The translations under genes were made by a program, and so were the position numbers. From positions 3,201,001 through 3,265,000 of the forward strand of contig NZ_AP024169.1 in NCBI RefSeq assembly GCF_016591975.1: a DNA stretch of 64,000 nucleotides, read 5' to 3'. Positions 54,863 through 62,268 of this stretch are shown here, piece after piece. Below the pieces are notes generated by a model. The model made no database searches, was not told where the DNA came from, and saw only the letters and a list, made by a program, of their open reading frames with translations. How positions within the stretch are numbered: position 1 is the stretch's first letter; each line of letters begins with the position of its first letter. This DNA is from Anaeromicropila herbilytica (GTDB lineage: Bacteria > Bacillota > Clostridia > Lachnospirales > Lachnospiraceae).

Positions 54863-55548
54863 TAAAAGTTATTATAGTGGAAGATGACTTAATGGTCGCA
54901 TCCATTAACCAACAATATGTATTAAATACGCCTGGAACCAAGGTTATCGGATCGTTTCATAACGGAAAAGATGCACTAGCTTATATTGAAAAAAAGCCTG
55001 TTGACTTAATCATACTAGATGTCTATATGCCCAATATTTCTGGATTGGATCTTCTAAAAAAAGTTAGAGAAATGAATCACCCTACTGATATTATTATGGT
55101 TACTGCTGCTAACGATACGAATAGTCTTGATATAGCCTTAAAACTTGGAATTGTTGATTATTTAATCAAGCCTTTTAAATATGAGCGTTTTAAACAAGCA
55201 ATGGATAAATTCCTTCTTAAAAATAAGATTTTAAAATGTGGAAAATCTTTTAAGCAAGAAATGATTGATGATTTAATAAGTTCCTCGGTTCAACTAGCAA
55301 CGCTAAGCCATACAACACCTCTTGAAAAAGGATTACAAGACAAGACATTAAATCTTTTAAGAAATCAGCTTGCCTTAAATAAAGATTGCTATTTAACAAG
55401 TGAAGAATTATCCTCTCTTTCGGGGGTCTCCAAGGTTACTATTCGTCGTTACATGAATTACCTGATTGAGATGAATGAAGTTATTAGCGAGGTGGATTAC
55501 AAAACAGGTGGTAGACCTAGTATAACTTATAAATATCTTTCTGATTAG
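54859..55548 (+). CDS. CitB/DcuR-family response regulator
   Basis: The 229-residue regulator has a receiver domain with phosphoacceptor D54 (ILDVYMPN), acidic EDD near residue 8 and the conserved K in LIKPFKYERF. Its C-terminal helix-turn-helix (ELSSLSGVSKVTIRRYMNYL) is typical of the family. Its ATG overlaps the kinase stop by 4 bp, so the pair is coupled. It probably activates the divergent malic enzyme-transporter operon. Confidence 0.93.
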   Translation: MIKVIIVEDDLMVASINQQYVLNTPGTKVIGSFHNGKDALAYIEKKPVDLIILDVYMPNISGLDLLKKVREMNHPTDIIMVTAANDTNSLDIALKLGIVDYLIKPFKYERFKQAMDKFLLKNKILKCGKSFKQEMIDDLISSSVQLATLSHTTPLEKGLQDKTLNLLRNQLALNKDCYLTSEELSSLSGVSKVTIRRYMNYLIEMNEVISEVDYKTGGRPSITYKYLSD

Positions 55549-55602
55549 ATTAGGATTGGATGTGAAAGGATAAGTAAAACTAATATATACTCCTTATAAG
55601 AA

Positions 55603-55635
55603 AAGGAAGGTGTCAAAATAAAAGACGCCTTCCTT
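55603..55635. terminator. Bidirectional terminator
   Basis: A 12-bp stem with one G-U pair (55603-55614 with 55624-55635) lies between the convergent response regulator and serine hydrolase genes. The T-run is better on the minus strand. Confidence 0.82.
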
Positions 55636-55673
55636 CTAAAACTTTCCTATCTATATTTCTATAATTATCACAC

Positions 55674-56846
55674 TTATTCTATCCCCGACCATATAATATT
55701 GGCTACATTTCTTAATGCATGCGCATACCAATCACCTTCATAAAACTGAGATGCCCACGCTGCAACTACCTTTTCTTCATAATCCACCATGAGACAACAA
55801 GTTCCAAATCCTTCATGATAAATTGTTCCTGGCGTTACTAATTGGGATAGACATCCCTCTTGCATAATTTCTGGCCCTAACCCATATGGATGAGGAACAC
55901 CTGTATCGCCCCAACAATAACTTTTCACCTCAGGATGTGTATGTACTTTACGCATTGTTTCAAGCGCTTTTCGACCGATAATTCTTTTACCGTTATACAT
56001 ACCATCATTTAATAACATTGTCCCGAACTTTACCAAGTCTCTACTAGTAGAGAAAATACCACCACCAGTCTTAGGTATTATATCCCACTTATTCTGTTCA
56101 CAAATCTTTTCCGACCTAAGTCTTTCTATATCTTTTCTTACACGTTCAGTTGGACTATTATAACGGTCAATCAATTCATACCTTCTACCAAAACAAGTAT
56201 CCGTCATCTCACATGGATCAATAATATACTTCTGAATATAATCACTACTAGATTCGCCACTAACTCTCGCAATCACTTCCCCCAAAAGTAGGTATCCCAC
56301 AGATGAGTAAGCCCATTCTCTCCCTATCTCATTTGGCATTCCTTTCTTGAGCACAGCTTCTATCCATTTAATTGGCTCGTCCTCATCGATTAAACTCCAC
56401 CATGGCACATAGTACTTATCTTCATGAGCACCTTGATCTTCTACAAGTCCCGATGTATGCGTTAACAGATGAGCAACATGAATCTTATTATATGGTGGAG
56501 TATTCATTTCTTCTATAAAATCTCCAACACTTTGATCCAATCTTAATTTACCATCTTCAAATAATTTAAGTATTGCTACTGCAGTAAATAACTTTGTTAC
56601 AGATGCTATTTGAAAAATAGAATTTGGTTCAAATGCTCTTTCATCCTCCTCTTTGAAGGATAACTTTCCCATAGCAACATCAGCAAATATTTTATTATCT
56701 CTGGAAATACAATAACTACCTGATACTAGTTCCTTTTTCTCTATCATTTTAAGAAAATGATTGTTTAAAACATCTAAACGTTCTTTTTGATATCGTACTT
56801 CATCTAAAGTATAAGGTGTGTCTGCTTTTATTATTTGATTTTTCAT
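55674..56846 (-). CDS. Serine hydrolase of the beta-lactamase (class C-like) family
   Basis: The 390-residue protein has the SxxK nucleophile motif S82-V-T-K85 and a Y180-S-S motif equivalent to YxN. Family landmarks THTSG and GGGIFST are also present. There is no signal peptide, so it may be cytoplasmic, unlike true beta-lactamases. Relatives are esterases or D-amino-peptidases; the substrate is unknown. It is monocistronic. Confidence 0.85.
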   Translation of the reverse strand: MKNQIIKADTPYTLDEVRYQKERLDVLNNHFLKMIEKKELVSGSYCISRDNKIFADVAMGKLSFKEEDERAFEPNSIFQIASVTKLFTAVAILKLFEDGKLRLDQSVGDFIEEMNTPPYNKIHVAHLLTHTSGLVEDQGAHEDKYYVPWWSLIDEDEPIKWIEAVLKKGMPNEIGREWAYSSVGYLLLGEVIARVSGESSSDYIQKYIIDPCEMTDTCFGRRYELIDRYNSPTERVRKDIERLRSEKICEQNKWDIIPKTGGGIFSTSRDLVKFGTMLLNDGMYNGKRIIGRKALETMRKVHTHPEVKSYCWGDTGVPHPYGLGPEIMQEGCLSQLVTPGTIYHEGFGTCCLMVDYEEKVVAAWASQFYEGDWYAHALRNVANIIWSGIE

Positions 56847-57067
56847 ATCCTGTTCGATAGATTCATGTTTGATTCATTAATTCTACAAACACTGAAATCT
56901 AACATATCCCCTTTCAAATATAGTGTAATACGCGATAGAAATTTTAAAATGTTAAATGAATTCTTCTGCTTCCTTCTTACCTTCTATCATATATTAATAT
57001 ACTATTTATTTCCAGAGTAGATTTCATTTTTAATATATATTTGTCATATAATATTCCTTACTTTACA

Positions 57068-57985
57068 CTATTTATATTTAACTACTTGAAAATTGTTATA
57101 TCCATCCTCTAAATTCTTAAAATACTCTGGGTTAACATAATACTTCCTCCCCCATGATGATACTATAAATCTTAAATCATCTGTAATTCCAGTAACAGTC
57201 ATAGCATGGCCACCAGCATCATTACGAACAATATCTCCTAATTCATTTTCCAAAGTTATAGGCCTTATAGCAATTATGATATCTACTTTTTTAGAATATT
57301 CGCTGTAATTTTCCAGTGTTATTTGTACATCACTTTGAACATCCACATCAATTCCATGATCTTTCATATACATTTCCCACCTATATTCCCTCGAATCCAT
57401 TGTGGTCCCATCACCTTTTGTATTAGATTGATCCTCATCGTTATCCATATGATCCCAATAAAAGAATAAAAAACTTTTTTGATTATGATTATCCGTTGCG
57501 GCATAATAATCAGTTATTAAATACTCAAAATTCAGATGTTTTTCACCACCTTTATCTACCGTGCACATTGGAAATCCAAATTTCTTTTCAAATTCTTCTT
57601 CTCGCCCTTCATAATTTTTAAATAAAGTATTTACCATTGCTACATAGCCACAACCTTCACTATTAAGCTTTTCAAGATAATCTTCAATTTCATCTTTTGA
57701 CATATTGGGAAAATATTTTTTGACAATATCTATTAATGTATCATCATCCTTAGCCCGTTTTGCTGGTCCTCCTTGATTTCCACCATACTCTCCTTCAACT
57801 CCAAAAGTTACAACCCTACCATCCTTATTCGCTTGTATATTATTTTCAATAAGTCCGTAATAATCAAGGATGCTTTCTTCGCAGCTATCGTATTTATCCG
57901 CTGCCAAACCTAACGTATCTTTCATTATAAAATGGTTATGTAATTCATTAGCTGATTTACACATCATTTTAGTATCATACTTCAT
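57068..57985 (-). CDS. Orphan papain-like cysteine protease-fold protein
   Basis: I recognise no named family in this 305-residue protein. The middle has EGCGYVAMVNTLF, a candidate nucleophile helix with C112. Near the C-terminus are AGGHAMTVTG with H260 and IVSSWGRKYYV, which resembles the NSWG segment of papain but with Ser276 in place of Asn. There is no signal peptide. Similar stand-alone C39/C1-like domains occur as the toxic ends of polymorphic toxins. Whether it is active, secreted or a remnant is unclear. It sits alone at the edge of the accessory block. Confidence 0.5.
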   Translation of the reverse strand: MKYDTKMMCKSANELHNHFIMKDTLGLAADKYDSCEESILDYYGLIENNIQANKDGRVVTFGVEGEYGGNQGGPAKRAKDDDTLIDIVKKYFPNMSKDEIEDYLEKLNSEGCGYVAMVNTLFKNYEGREEEFEKKFGFPMCTVDKGGEKHLNFEYLITDYYAATDNHNQKSFLFFYWDHMDNDEDQSNTKGDGTTMDSREYRWEMYMKDHGIDVDVQSDVQITLENYSEYSKKVDIIIAIRPITLENELGDIVRNDAGGHAMTVTGITDDLRFIVSSWGRKYYVNPEYFKNLEDGYNNFQVVKYK

Positions 57986-58160
57986 ATATTCTCCTCTTCT
58001 TTCAATATATAAAAAGTATCACATACAATCATATTTTCCTATATGAAATATGTACTACATGTCAATTCAGATACAATGCACCTCCCACTCCAACACTTTA
58101 CAAAGAGCCACACTATGTATAAAGAGGAGTGTAATATATATTCTACTTAAAACGCATAAA

Positions 58161-58190
58161 AACCCTTGAAAACATTTGTTTTCAAGGGTT
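58161..58190 (-). terminator. rpsB-tsf operon terminator
   Basis: A perfect 13-bp stem (58161-58173 with 58178-58190) has a 4-nt loop and a T-run on the minus strand. Confidence 0.9.
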
Positions 58191-58211
58191 TTCTGCTAAT
58201 ATATTCAGGGT

Positions 58212-58298
58212 ATTATAATCCCATTTGTTTTGCAAGCTTCCACGAAGAAGTTGCTGCTACTTTGTGATTATAGTCCCATTTGTTTTGCAACTTCTTCG
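58212..58298. repeat. Partial duplication and inverted repeat around the tsf stop codon
   Basis: A 24-bp segment encoding the end of EF-Ts (58267-58290) recurs 55 bp downstream of it on the minus strand, at 58212-58235, with one mismatch. Its last codons again read QMGL-stop. Between them CGAAGAAGTTGC (58243-58254) is an inverted copy of tsf sequence at 58287-58298. Confidence 0.75.
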
Positions 58299-59194
58299 GC
58301 AAAGTTTTCTTCTTTCTTTTCGATACCTTCGCCAGTTTCAAAACGTACAAAGCTCTTAATAGTGATTGTAGTATTGTTTTCTTTAGCAACACCATCAAGA
58401 TATTTTTGAACTGTTAAATCACCATCTTTAACGTAAGTTTGATCTACAAGACAAACTTCTTTTAATTCTTTATTTAAACGACCTTCGATCATTTTTTCAA
58501 TGATATTTTCAGGTTTTCCTGGATTTTCATTAGTAGCTTGAGCTTTTAAGATTTCTTTTTCATGTGCAATATAATCTTCTGCAACTTCTGCTCTAGTTAC
58601 ATATTTAGGTGCGATTGCAGCGATTTGCATTGCAACGTTTCTAGCTGCTTCTTTTACAGCATCGTTAACAACAGCAGTTTCAACTTCAACTAAAACACCG
58701 ATTCTACCTTCACCGTGTAGGTAAGATTGAACGAATCCTGCTTCAGTTGTTACTTTTTTGAATCTTCTGATGTTCATGTTTTCACCAATTACAGCTACTT
58801 GAGAAGCTAATTCTTCTTTTACTGTTTTTGATGAATCTAATGACCATGCTTCACTTAAGAATGTATCAATATCTTCTGTTTTAGTCTTAGCTGCTTGAGC
58901 GGCAACTGCTGCAACGAAGTTTCTGAAAGTTTCATTCTTAGCAACAAAATCTGTTTCTGAGTTAACTTCTACGATTGAAGCAACTTTTAAGTCTTCGCTA
59001 ACATTAGTAGCTACGATACCTTCTGCTGCAATTCTTCCAGCTTTTTTAGCTGCTGCTGCAAGACCTTTTTCTCTTAAGAATTCTACTGCTTTGTCCATAT
59101 CTCCGTCTGTTGCTGCAAGCGCTTTTTTACAATCCATCATTCCTGCGCCAGTCATTTCTCTTAATTCTTTTACCATTGATGCTGTAACTGCCAT
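58268..59194 (-). CDS. tsf: Elongation factor Ts
   Basis: EF-Ts recycles EF-Tu by releasing GDP. The 308-residue protein has the N-terminal UBA-like domain and signature LREMTGAGMMDCKKAL, followed by the EF-Tu contact segment VEVNSETDFVAKN. The C-terminus is VAKQMGL. It follows rpsB with a terminator-like hairpin in between. The 3' end is partly repeated downstream. Confidence 0.98.
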   Translation of the reverse strand: MAVTASMVKELREMTGAGMMDCKKALAATDGDMDKAVEFLREKGLAAAAKKAGRIAAEGIVATNVSEDLKVASIVEVNSETDFVAKNETFRNFVAAVAAQAAKTKTEDIDTFLSEAWSLDSSKTVKEELASQVAVIGENMNIRRFKKVTTEAGFVQSYLHGEGRIGVLVEVETAVVNDAVKEAARNVAMQIAAIAPKYVTRAEVAEDYIAHEKEILKAQATNENPGKPENIIEKMIEGRLNKELKEVCLVDQTYVKDGDLTVQKYLDGVAKENNTTITIKSFVRFETGEGIEKKEENFAEEVAKQMGL

Positions 59195-59260
59195 CGTAAT
59201 CCCTCCAGATAATTTATATTTTTAATTTCTAATTACTTATTTTATATGATTACTAAGAAA

Positions 59261-59288
59261 ATGCTTCAACCTAAATAGGTTGAAGCAT
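59261..59288 (-). terminator. Attenuating hairpin between rpsB and tsf
   Basis: A 13-bp stem (59261-59273 with 59276-59288) is followed on the minus strand by TTTTCTT. It lies between the rpsB stop and the tsf start and would reduce tsf transcription relative to rpsB. Confidence 0.7.
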
Positions 59289-59306
59289 CATAACACTTTA
59301 TAAGAA

Positions 59307-60032
59307 TTATTCAGCTGCTACTTCTTCTGCAACTTCATCATTCATTTGTGTTCCTTGGTTTGCTTCAATAACTGCATCAGCCATTTTTGCAACGATTAAT
59401 TTAACTGCTCTAATAGCATCATCGTTACCAGGAATTACATAATCTAATTCTTCTGGATCACAGTTAGTATCTGCAATACCGATTAATGGAATACCTAAAG
59501 TATGTGCTTCTTGAATACAGATTCTTTCTTTCTTAGGATCAACAACGAAGATTGCATCTGGGATATCTTTCATATCTTTGATACCACCTAAGTTCTTTTC
59601 TAATTTTTCTTGTTCTTTCTTAAGTTCAATTACTTCTTTTTTAGGAAGAACAGCAAATGTACCATCTTCTGCCATAGTTTCGATTGCTTTAAGACGAGCA
59701 ATTCTACCTTGGATTGTTTTGAAGTTAGTTAGCATACCACCTAACCATCTTTCATTTACAAAATACATTCCACAACGTTCAGCTTCTGATTTTACAGAAT
59801 CTTGAGCTTGTTTTTTAGTACCAACAAAAAGGACTTTACCACCGTTAGCAACTACATCTTTAATTGCATAGTAAGCTTCGTCTACTTTACCAACTGATTT
59901 TTGTAAGTCGATGATGTAGATACCATTTCTTTCTGTGTAGATGTACTCAGCCATCTTAGGGTTCCATCTTCTTGTTTGGTGACCAAAATGTACACCAGCT
60001 TCAAGTAATTGTTTCATTGAAATAACGCTCAT
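59307..60032 (-). CDS. rpsB: Ribosomal protein S2
   Basis: S2 binds the 30S head-body junction. The 241-residue protein has LLEAGVHFGHQTRRWNPKM, FVNERWLGGMLTNF and the DTNCDPEELDYVIPGNDDA signature. GGAGG precedes the ATG. It has its own promoter and a structured leader of about 115 nt, and is separate from the flagellar genes upstream. Confidence 0.98.
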   Translation of the reverse strand: MSVISMKQLLEAGVHFGHQTRRWNPKMAEYIYTERNGIYIIDLQKSVGKVDEAYYAIKDVVANGGKVLFVGTKKQAQDSVKSEAERCGMYFVNERWLGGMLTNFKTIQGRIARLKAIETMAEDGTFAVLPKKEVIELKKEQEKLEKNLGGIKDMKDIPDAIFVVDPKKERICIQEAHTLGIPLIGIADTNCDPEELDYVIPGNDDAIRAVKLIVAKMADAVIEANQGTQMNDEVAEEVAAE

Positions 60033-60039
60033 AATATAC

Positions 60040-60150
60040 CTCCATTTGGTTGTCTACTTCCGCATGTGTCATATTAATAAAAGACTATTTTACATAATAT
60101 TTTTTTATAAAATAGCACCCTTTTAGAAATCAACATGCGTGCAATTTAAC
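60040..60150 (-). promoter_or_regulatory. rpsB leader, candidate S2 autoregulatory element
   Basis: The leader has a long-range pairing of ACATGCG/CGCATGT (60133-60139 with 60061-60067) that encloses an AT-rich interior. rpsB leaders in many bacteria bind S2 or S1. The role here is inference. Confidence 0.45.
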
Positions 60151-60156
60151 GTATAG

Positions 60157-60185
60157 ATTGTATCATATTTCTTTTTCATTAGCAA
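60157..60185 (-). promoter_or_regulatory. rpsB promoter
   Basis: On the minus strand TTGCTA and TACAAT are spaced 17 bp, about 125 bp before the rpsB start. Confidence 0.65.
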
Positions 60186-60268
60186 GCAAATTCTAATTTT
60201 TTATTAATATTCGTTATTATTCAGCTATTGTCTTCATAATGTTCCAGAATATACAATGTAATAACAGA

Positions 60269-60931
60269 TTAATGATTTGTTATCATCTGTGCTATCTCTT
60301 TTAATGTTGTTTGCTTAGGAATCTGATATTCACCAGTCCGTATATCCTGCTGCCAATCCCTAGCTTCTAGAAAATCAAGAAACGATTTTTCATTATCAAT
60401 AATTCCCTTTTTAACTAGAAGTTCTGCCACTGAACTCGAATACATTCCTGGTTTTATTACAATAATAATTGAATTGCTATCTGTTTTTGTTTTCTTTTCA
60501 GATGTTTTACTATTATTCTTATTTGATGTTATATCATTATTGCTATCTTTTTGATTACTTGCTATATCTGTATTCGTTTGTTTACTAGTACTATTTGCAC
60601 TTGCTTTTTTTGAATCAGTAGTTGTTTTATTAACACTATTGGTATTATCTTCACTTTTTGTATTTGTATTCGCAGAATTTGCTGTATTCCCTTGATTGGA
60701 TGCTTGTTTTTCTTTTGAATTATTAACCGTTTTATTATCAGTATCCGTATCTAAAGCGCTTAAATCGACGTCATTATTATCTTGATACTCCATACCTATG
60801 TTTCTTGCCTCTTTAACAATTTCTTCTTTTGACATTTTTCTAGCACCAGATGTATTAAAAAATATAGTCAGTATAAACGTTGTAAATATAATTCCCGCTC
60901 CTAAGCCTCTCATAAAGTACTTTAATTTCAT
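60269..60931 (-). CDS. MltG-like LysM-domain membrane protein without catalytic domain
   Basis: The 220-residue protein has an N-terminal membrane anchor (LGAGIIFTTFILTIFF), a Ser/Asn/Thr/Lys-rich linker (about 60-150), and a C-terminal domain of about 65 residues. That domain (IKPGMYSSSVAELLVKKGII, then GEYQIPKQTTLKEIAQMI) matches the LysM-like subdomain of the endolytic transglycosylase MltG. The catalytic part of MltG is missing. It may bind cell wall. It lies 15 bp after the SwrB-like gene. Confidence 0.7.
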   Translation of the reverse strand: MKLKYFMRGLGAGIIFTTFILTIFFNTSGARKMSKEEIVKEARNIGMEYQDNNDVDLSALDTDTDNKTVNNSKEKQASNQGNTANSANTNTKSEDNTNSVNKTTTDSKKASANSTSKQTNTDIASNQKDSNNDITSNKNNSKTSEKKTKTDSNSIIIVIKPGMYSSSVAELLVKKGIIDNEKSFLDFLEARDWQQDIRTGEYQIPKQTTLKEIAQMITNH

Positions 60932-60946
60932 ATCTTTACCTGTGCC

Positions 60947-61768
60947 TTAACCTTTCATACCTTTAAATAAATCAATTACAAGCTTAACTTCGCCTTGCCC
61001 CAAATCTAGCTGTTTCGCTATATCAACAACCGTCATTCCTGATTTGTATAAATCAAGAATCTTTCCATTGTTATTCTGTTCGTTTTGAATGGATAACAAA
61101 GCGTCTACTTCTTCGTTTCCATGTAAATTTGCTTGGTTTACAGAATGCAATTTAGAAGATTTTGCATTTCTTTTTCTCTTACGATTGTTTTTTGCTTGAT
61201 TTATCCCATTTTCTAACACTCGTCCAGTTTCAATTGTTTCTGTAGAAACTGTACTTTCTTTTACCGTACTAGAATGAACTATATTATTTGTATCACGATT
61301 ATTATTAGAAGTATTATCCATACTTTTTGTGACTATATTCTCATTAACCTTAGAATCAGGTATTTCATGTTTCATATTGCTCTTAAGGTCATTATATTCT
61401 TTCATAATAGCTTTTAATTCATTTTCTTTTTCAGCTAGCATGTGATACATGAAGACTACTTCTTCATGATTCTGATTAATCTTTTCTAATACTTGATCTG
61501 AATATTCACTTACTGCAATTATTTTTTCATTGGATATCTGACTAAGTTCATCGTCTACTTTTACTACAATCTCATCAGCATTTTCTGATATTTTTTTTTC
61601 TAAACTATGCATCATAAACTGCCTACCCTCATCAGTCATGTTGCTCATATTCAAGAAATCAGAATCTAAGGTATTTCCTTGACCAGACGTGAGTTTTTCA
61701 CTTGCAAAATAACTAACAAAGATTAAAATCAAACCTATAACCACCAAAAAAACTATAAATGGTTGCAT
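60947..61768 (-). CDS. SwrB-like (DUF6115) membrane protein
   Basis: The protein has one N-terminal transmembrane helix (FIVFLVVIGLILIFVSYF), a coiled-coil region (about 60-130), a hydrophilic linker, and a C-terminal helix-turn-helix-like motif (KILDLYKSGMTVVDIAKQLDLGQGEV). It sits where B. subtilis has swrB, between the flagellar sigma gene and rpsB, and has the same layout. SwrB promotes flagellar assembly and swarming. The ATG at 61768 is chosen because AGG lies 7 bases upstream; a GTG at 61789 is the alternative. Confidence 0.75.
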   Translation of the reverse strand: MQPFIVFLVVIGLILIFVSYFASEKLTSGQGNTLDSDFLNMSNMTDEGRQFMMHSLEKKISENADEIVVKVDDELSQISNEKIIAVSEYSDQVLEKINQNHEEVVFMYHMLAEKENELKAIMKEYNDLKSNMKHEIPDSKVNENIVTKSMDNTSNNNRDTNNIVHSSTVKESTVSTETIETGRVLENGINQAKNNRKRKRNAKSSKLHSVNQANLHGNEEVDALLSIQNEQNNNGKILDLYKSGMTVVDIAKQLDLGQGEVKLVIDLFKGMKG

Positions 61769-61809
61769 TTTTATACCTATGCCTTTCACACTATATAATT
61801 AACATTTTT

Positions 61810-62127
61810 CTATATTTTAATATCAAAATTACTTAATTTAATCTGTTTATCTTCTTCTTTTTTAGTTTCAGATTTCTTCTTCTTTTTGTTATCATTTTGG
61901 TTATAGTATGTACTATTTCCTTTTTCTTTAGCATCATAGCGGTATTCATTATTTTCTGTCTTATTTGTTTTTGTTGTCTGTTGACTATTATGCTTAATTT
62001 CCTGATTAAATTGAGTACTTATTTGGTTTTGTTCCGCTGCAAGCTTCGTTGTTTCGATATGTTTATATTGTGATGCTTCTTGCGATCTTGGTGCCATAGA
62101 TATCATATCTAACTGTGTTATTGGCAT
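61810..62127 (-). CDS. Small hydrophilic protein of the flagellar region, unknown function
   Basis: The 105-residue protein is hydrophilic, Lys/Asn/Gln-rich, with no signal peptide or membrane segment. A conserved-looking start (MPITQLDMISMAPRSQEASQ) and middle (HNSQQTTKTNKTENNEYRYDAKEKG) suggest a real family. The C-terminal half is a Lys/Glu-rich stretch ending in NFDIKI. GGGAGG precedes the ATG. It lies between the FapA-like and SwrB-like genes, so a flagellar role is possible. Confidence 0.75.
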   Translation of the reverse strand: MPITQLDMISMAPRSQEASQYKHIETTKLAAEQNQISTQFNQEIKHNSQQTTKTNKTENNEYRYDAKEKGNSTYYNQNDNKKKKKSETKKEEDKQIKLSNFDIKI

Positions 62128-62196
62128 AGAAGTCCTCCCTTACATTATTTATTATAAAATTAATAAGTTTTCATATTACTAACTATCTTCCTATGC

Positions 62197-62268
62197 AATA
62201 TTCTAAGATAATGCAATATTCTATGATAATGCAATTATCTATGATAACGAAATTATCTATGATAACGC
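62197..62268. repeat. Four tandem 18-bp repeats over the fapA stop codon
   Basis: Units at 62197-62214, 62215-62232, 62233-62250 and 62251-62268 differ at only a few positions. The stop codon of the FapA-like gene lies in the last unit. The array is AT-rich and lies between two operon genes. Confidence 0.9.

Noticed and set aside
58213..58398. 61-residue ORF overlapping the tsf 3' end
   Set aside because: It is a frame produced by the partial tsf duplication and has no start signal.
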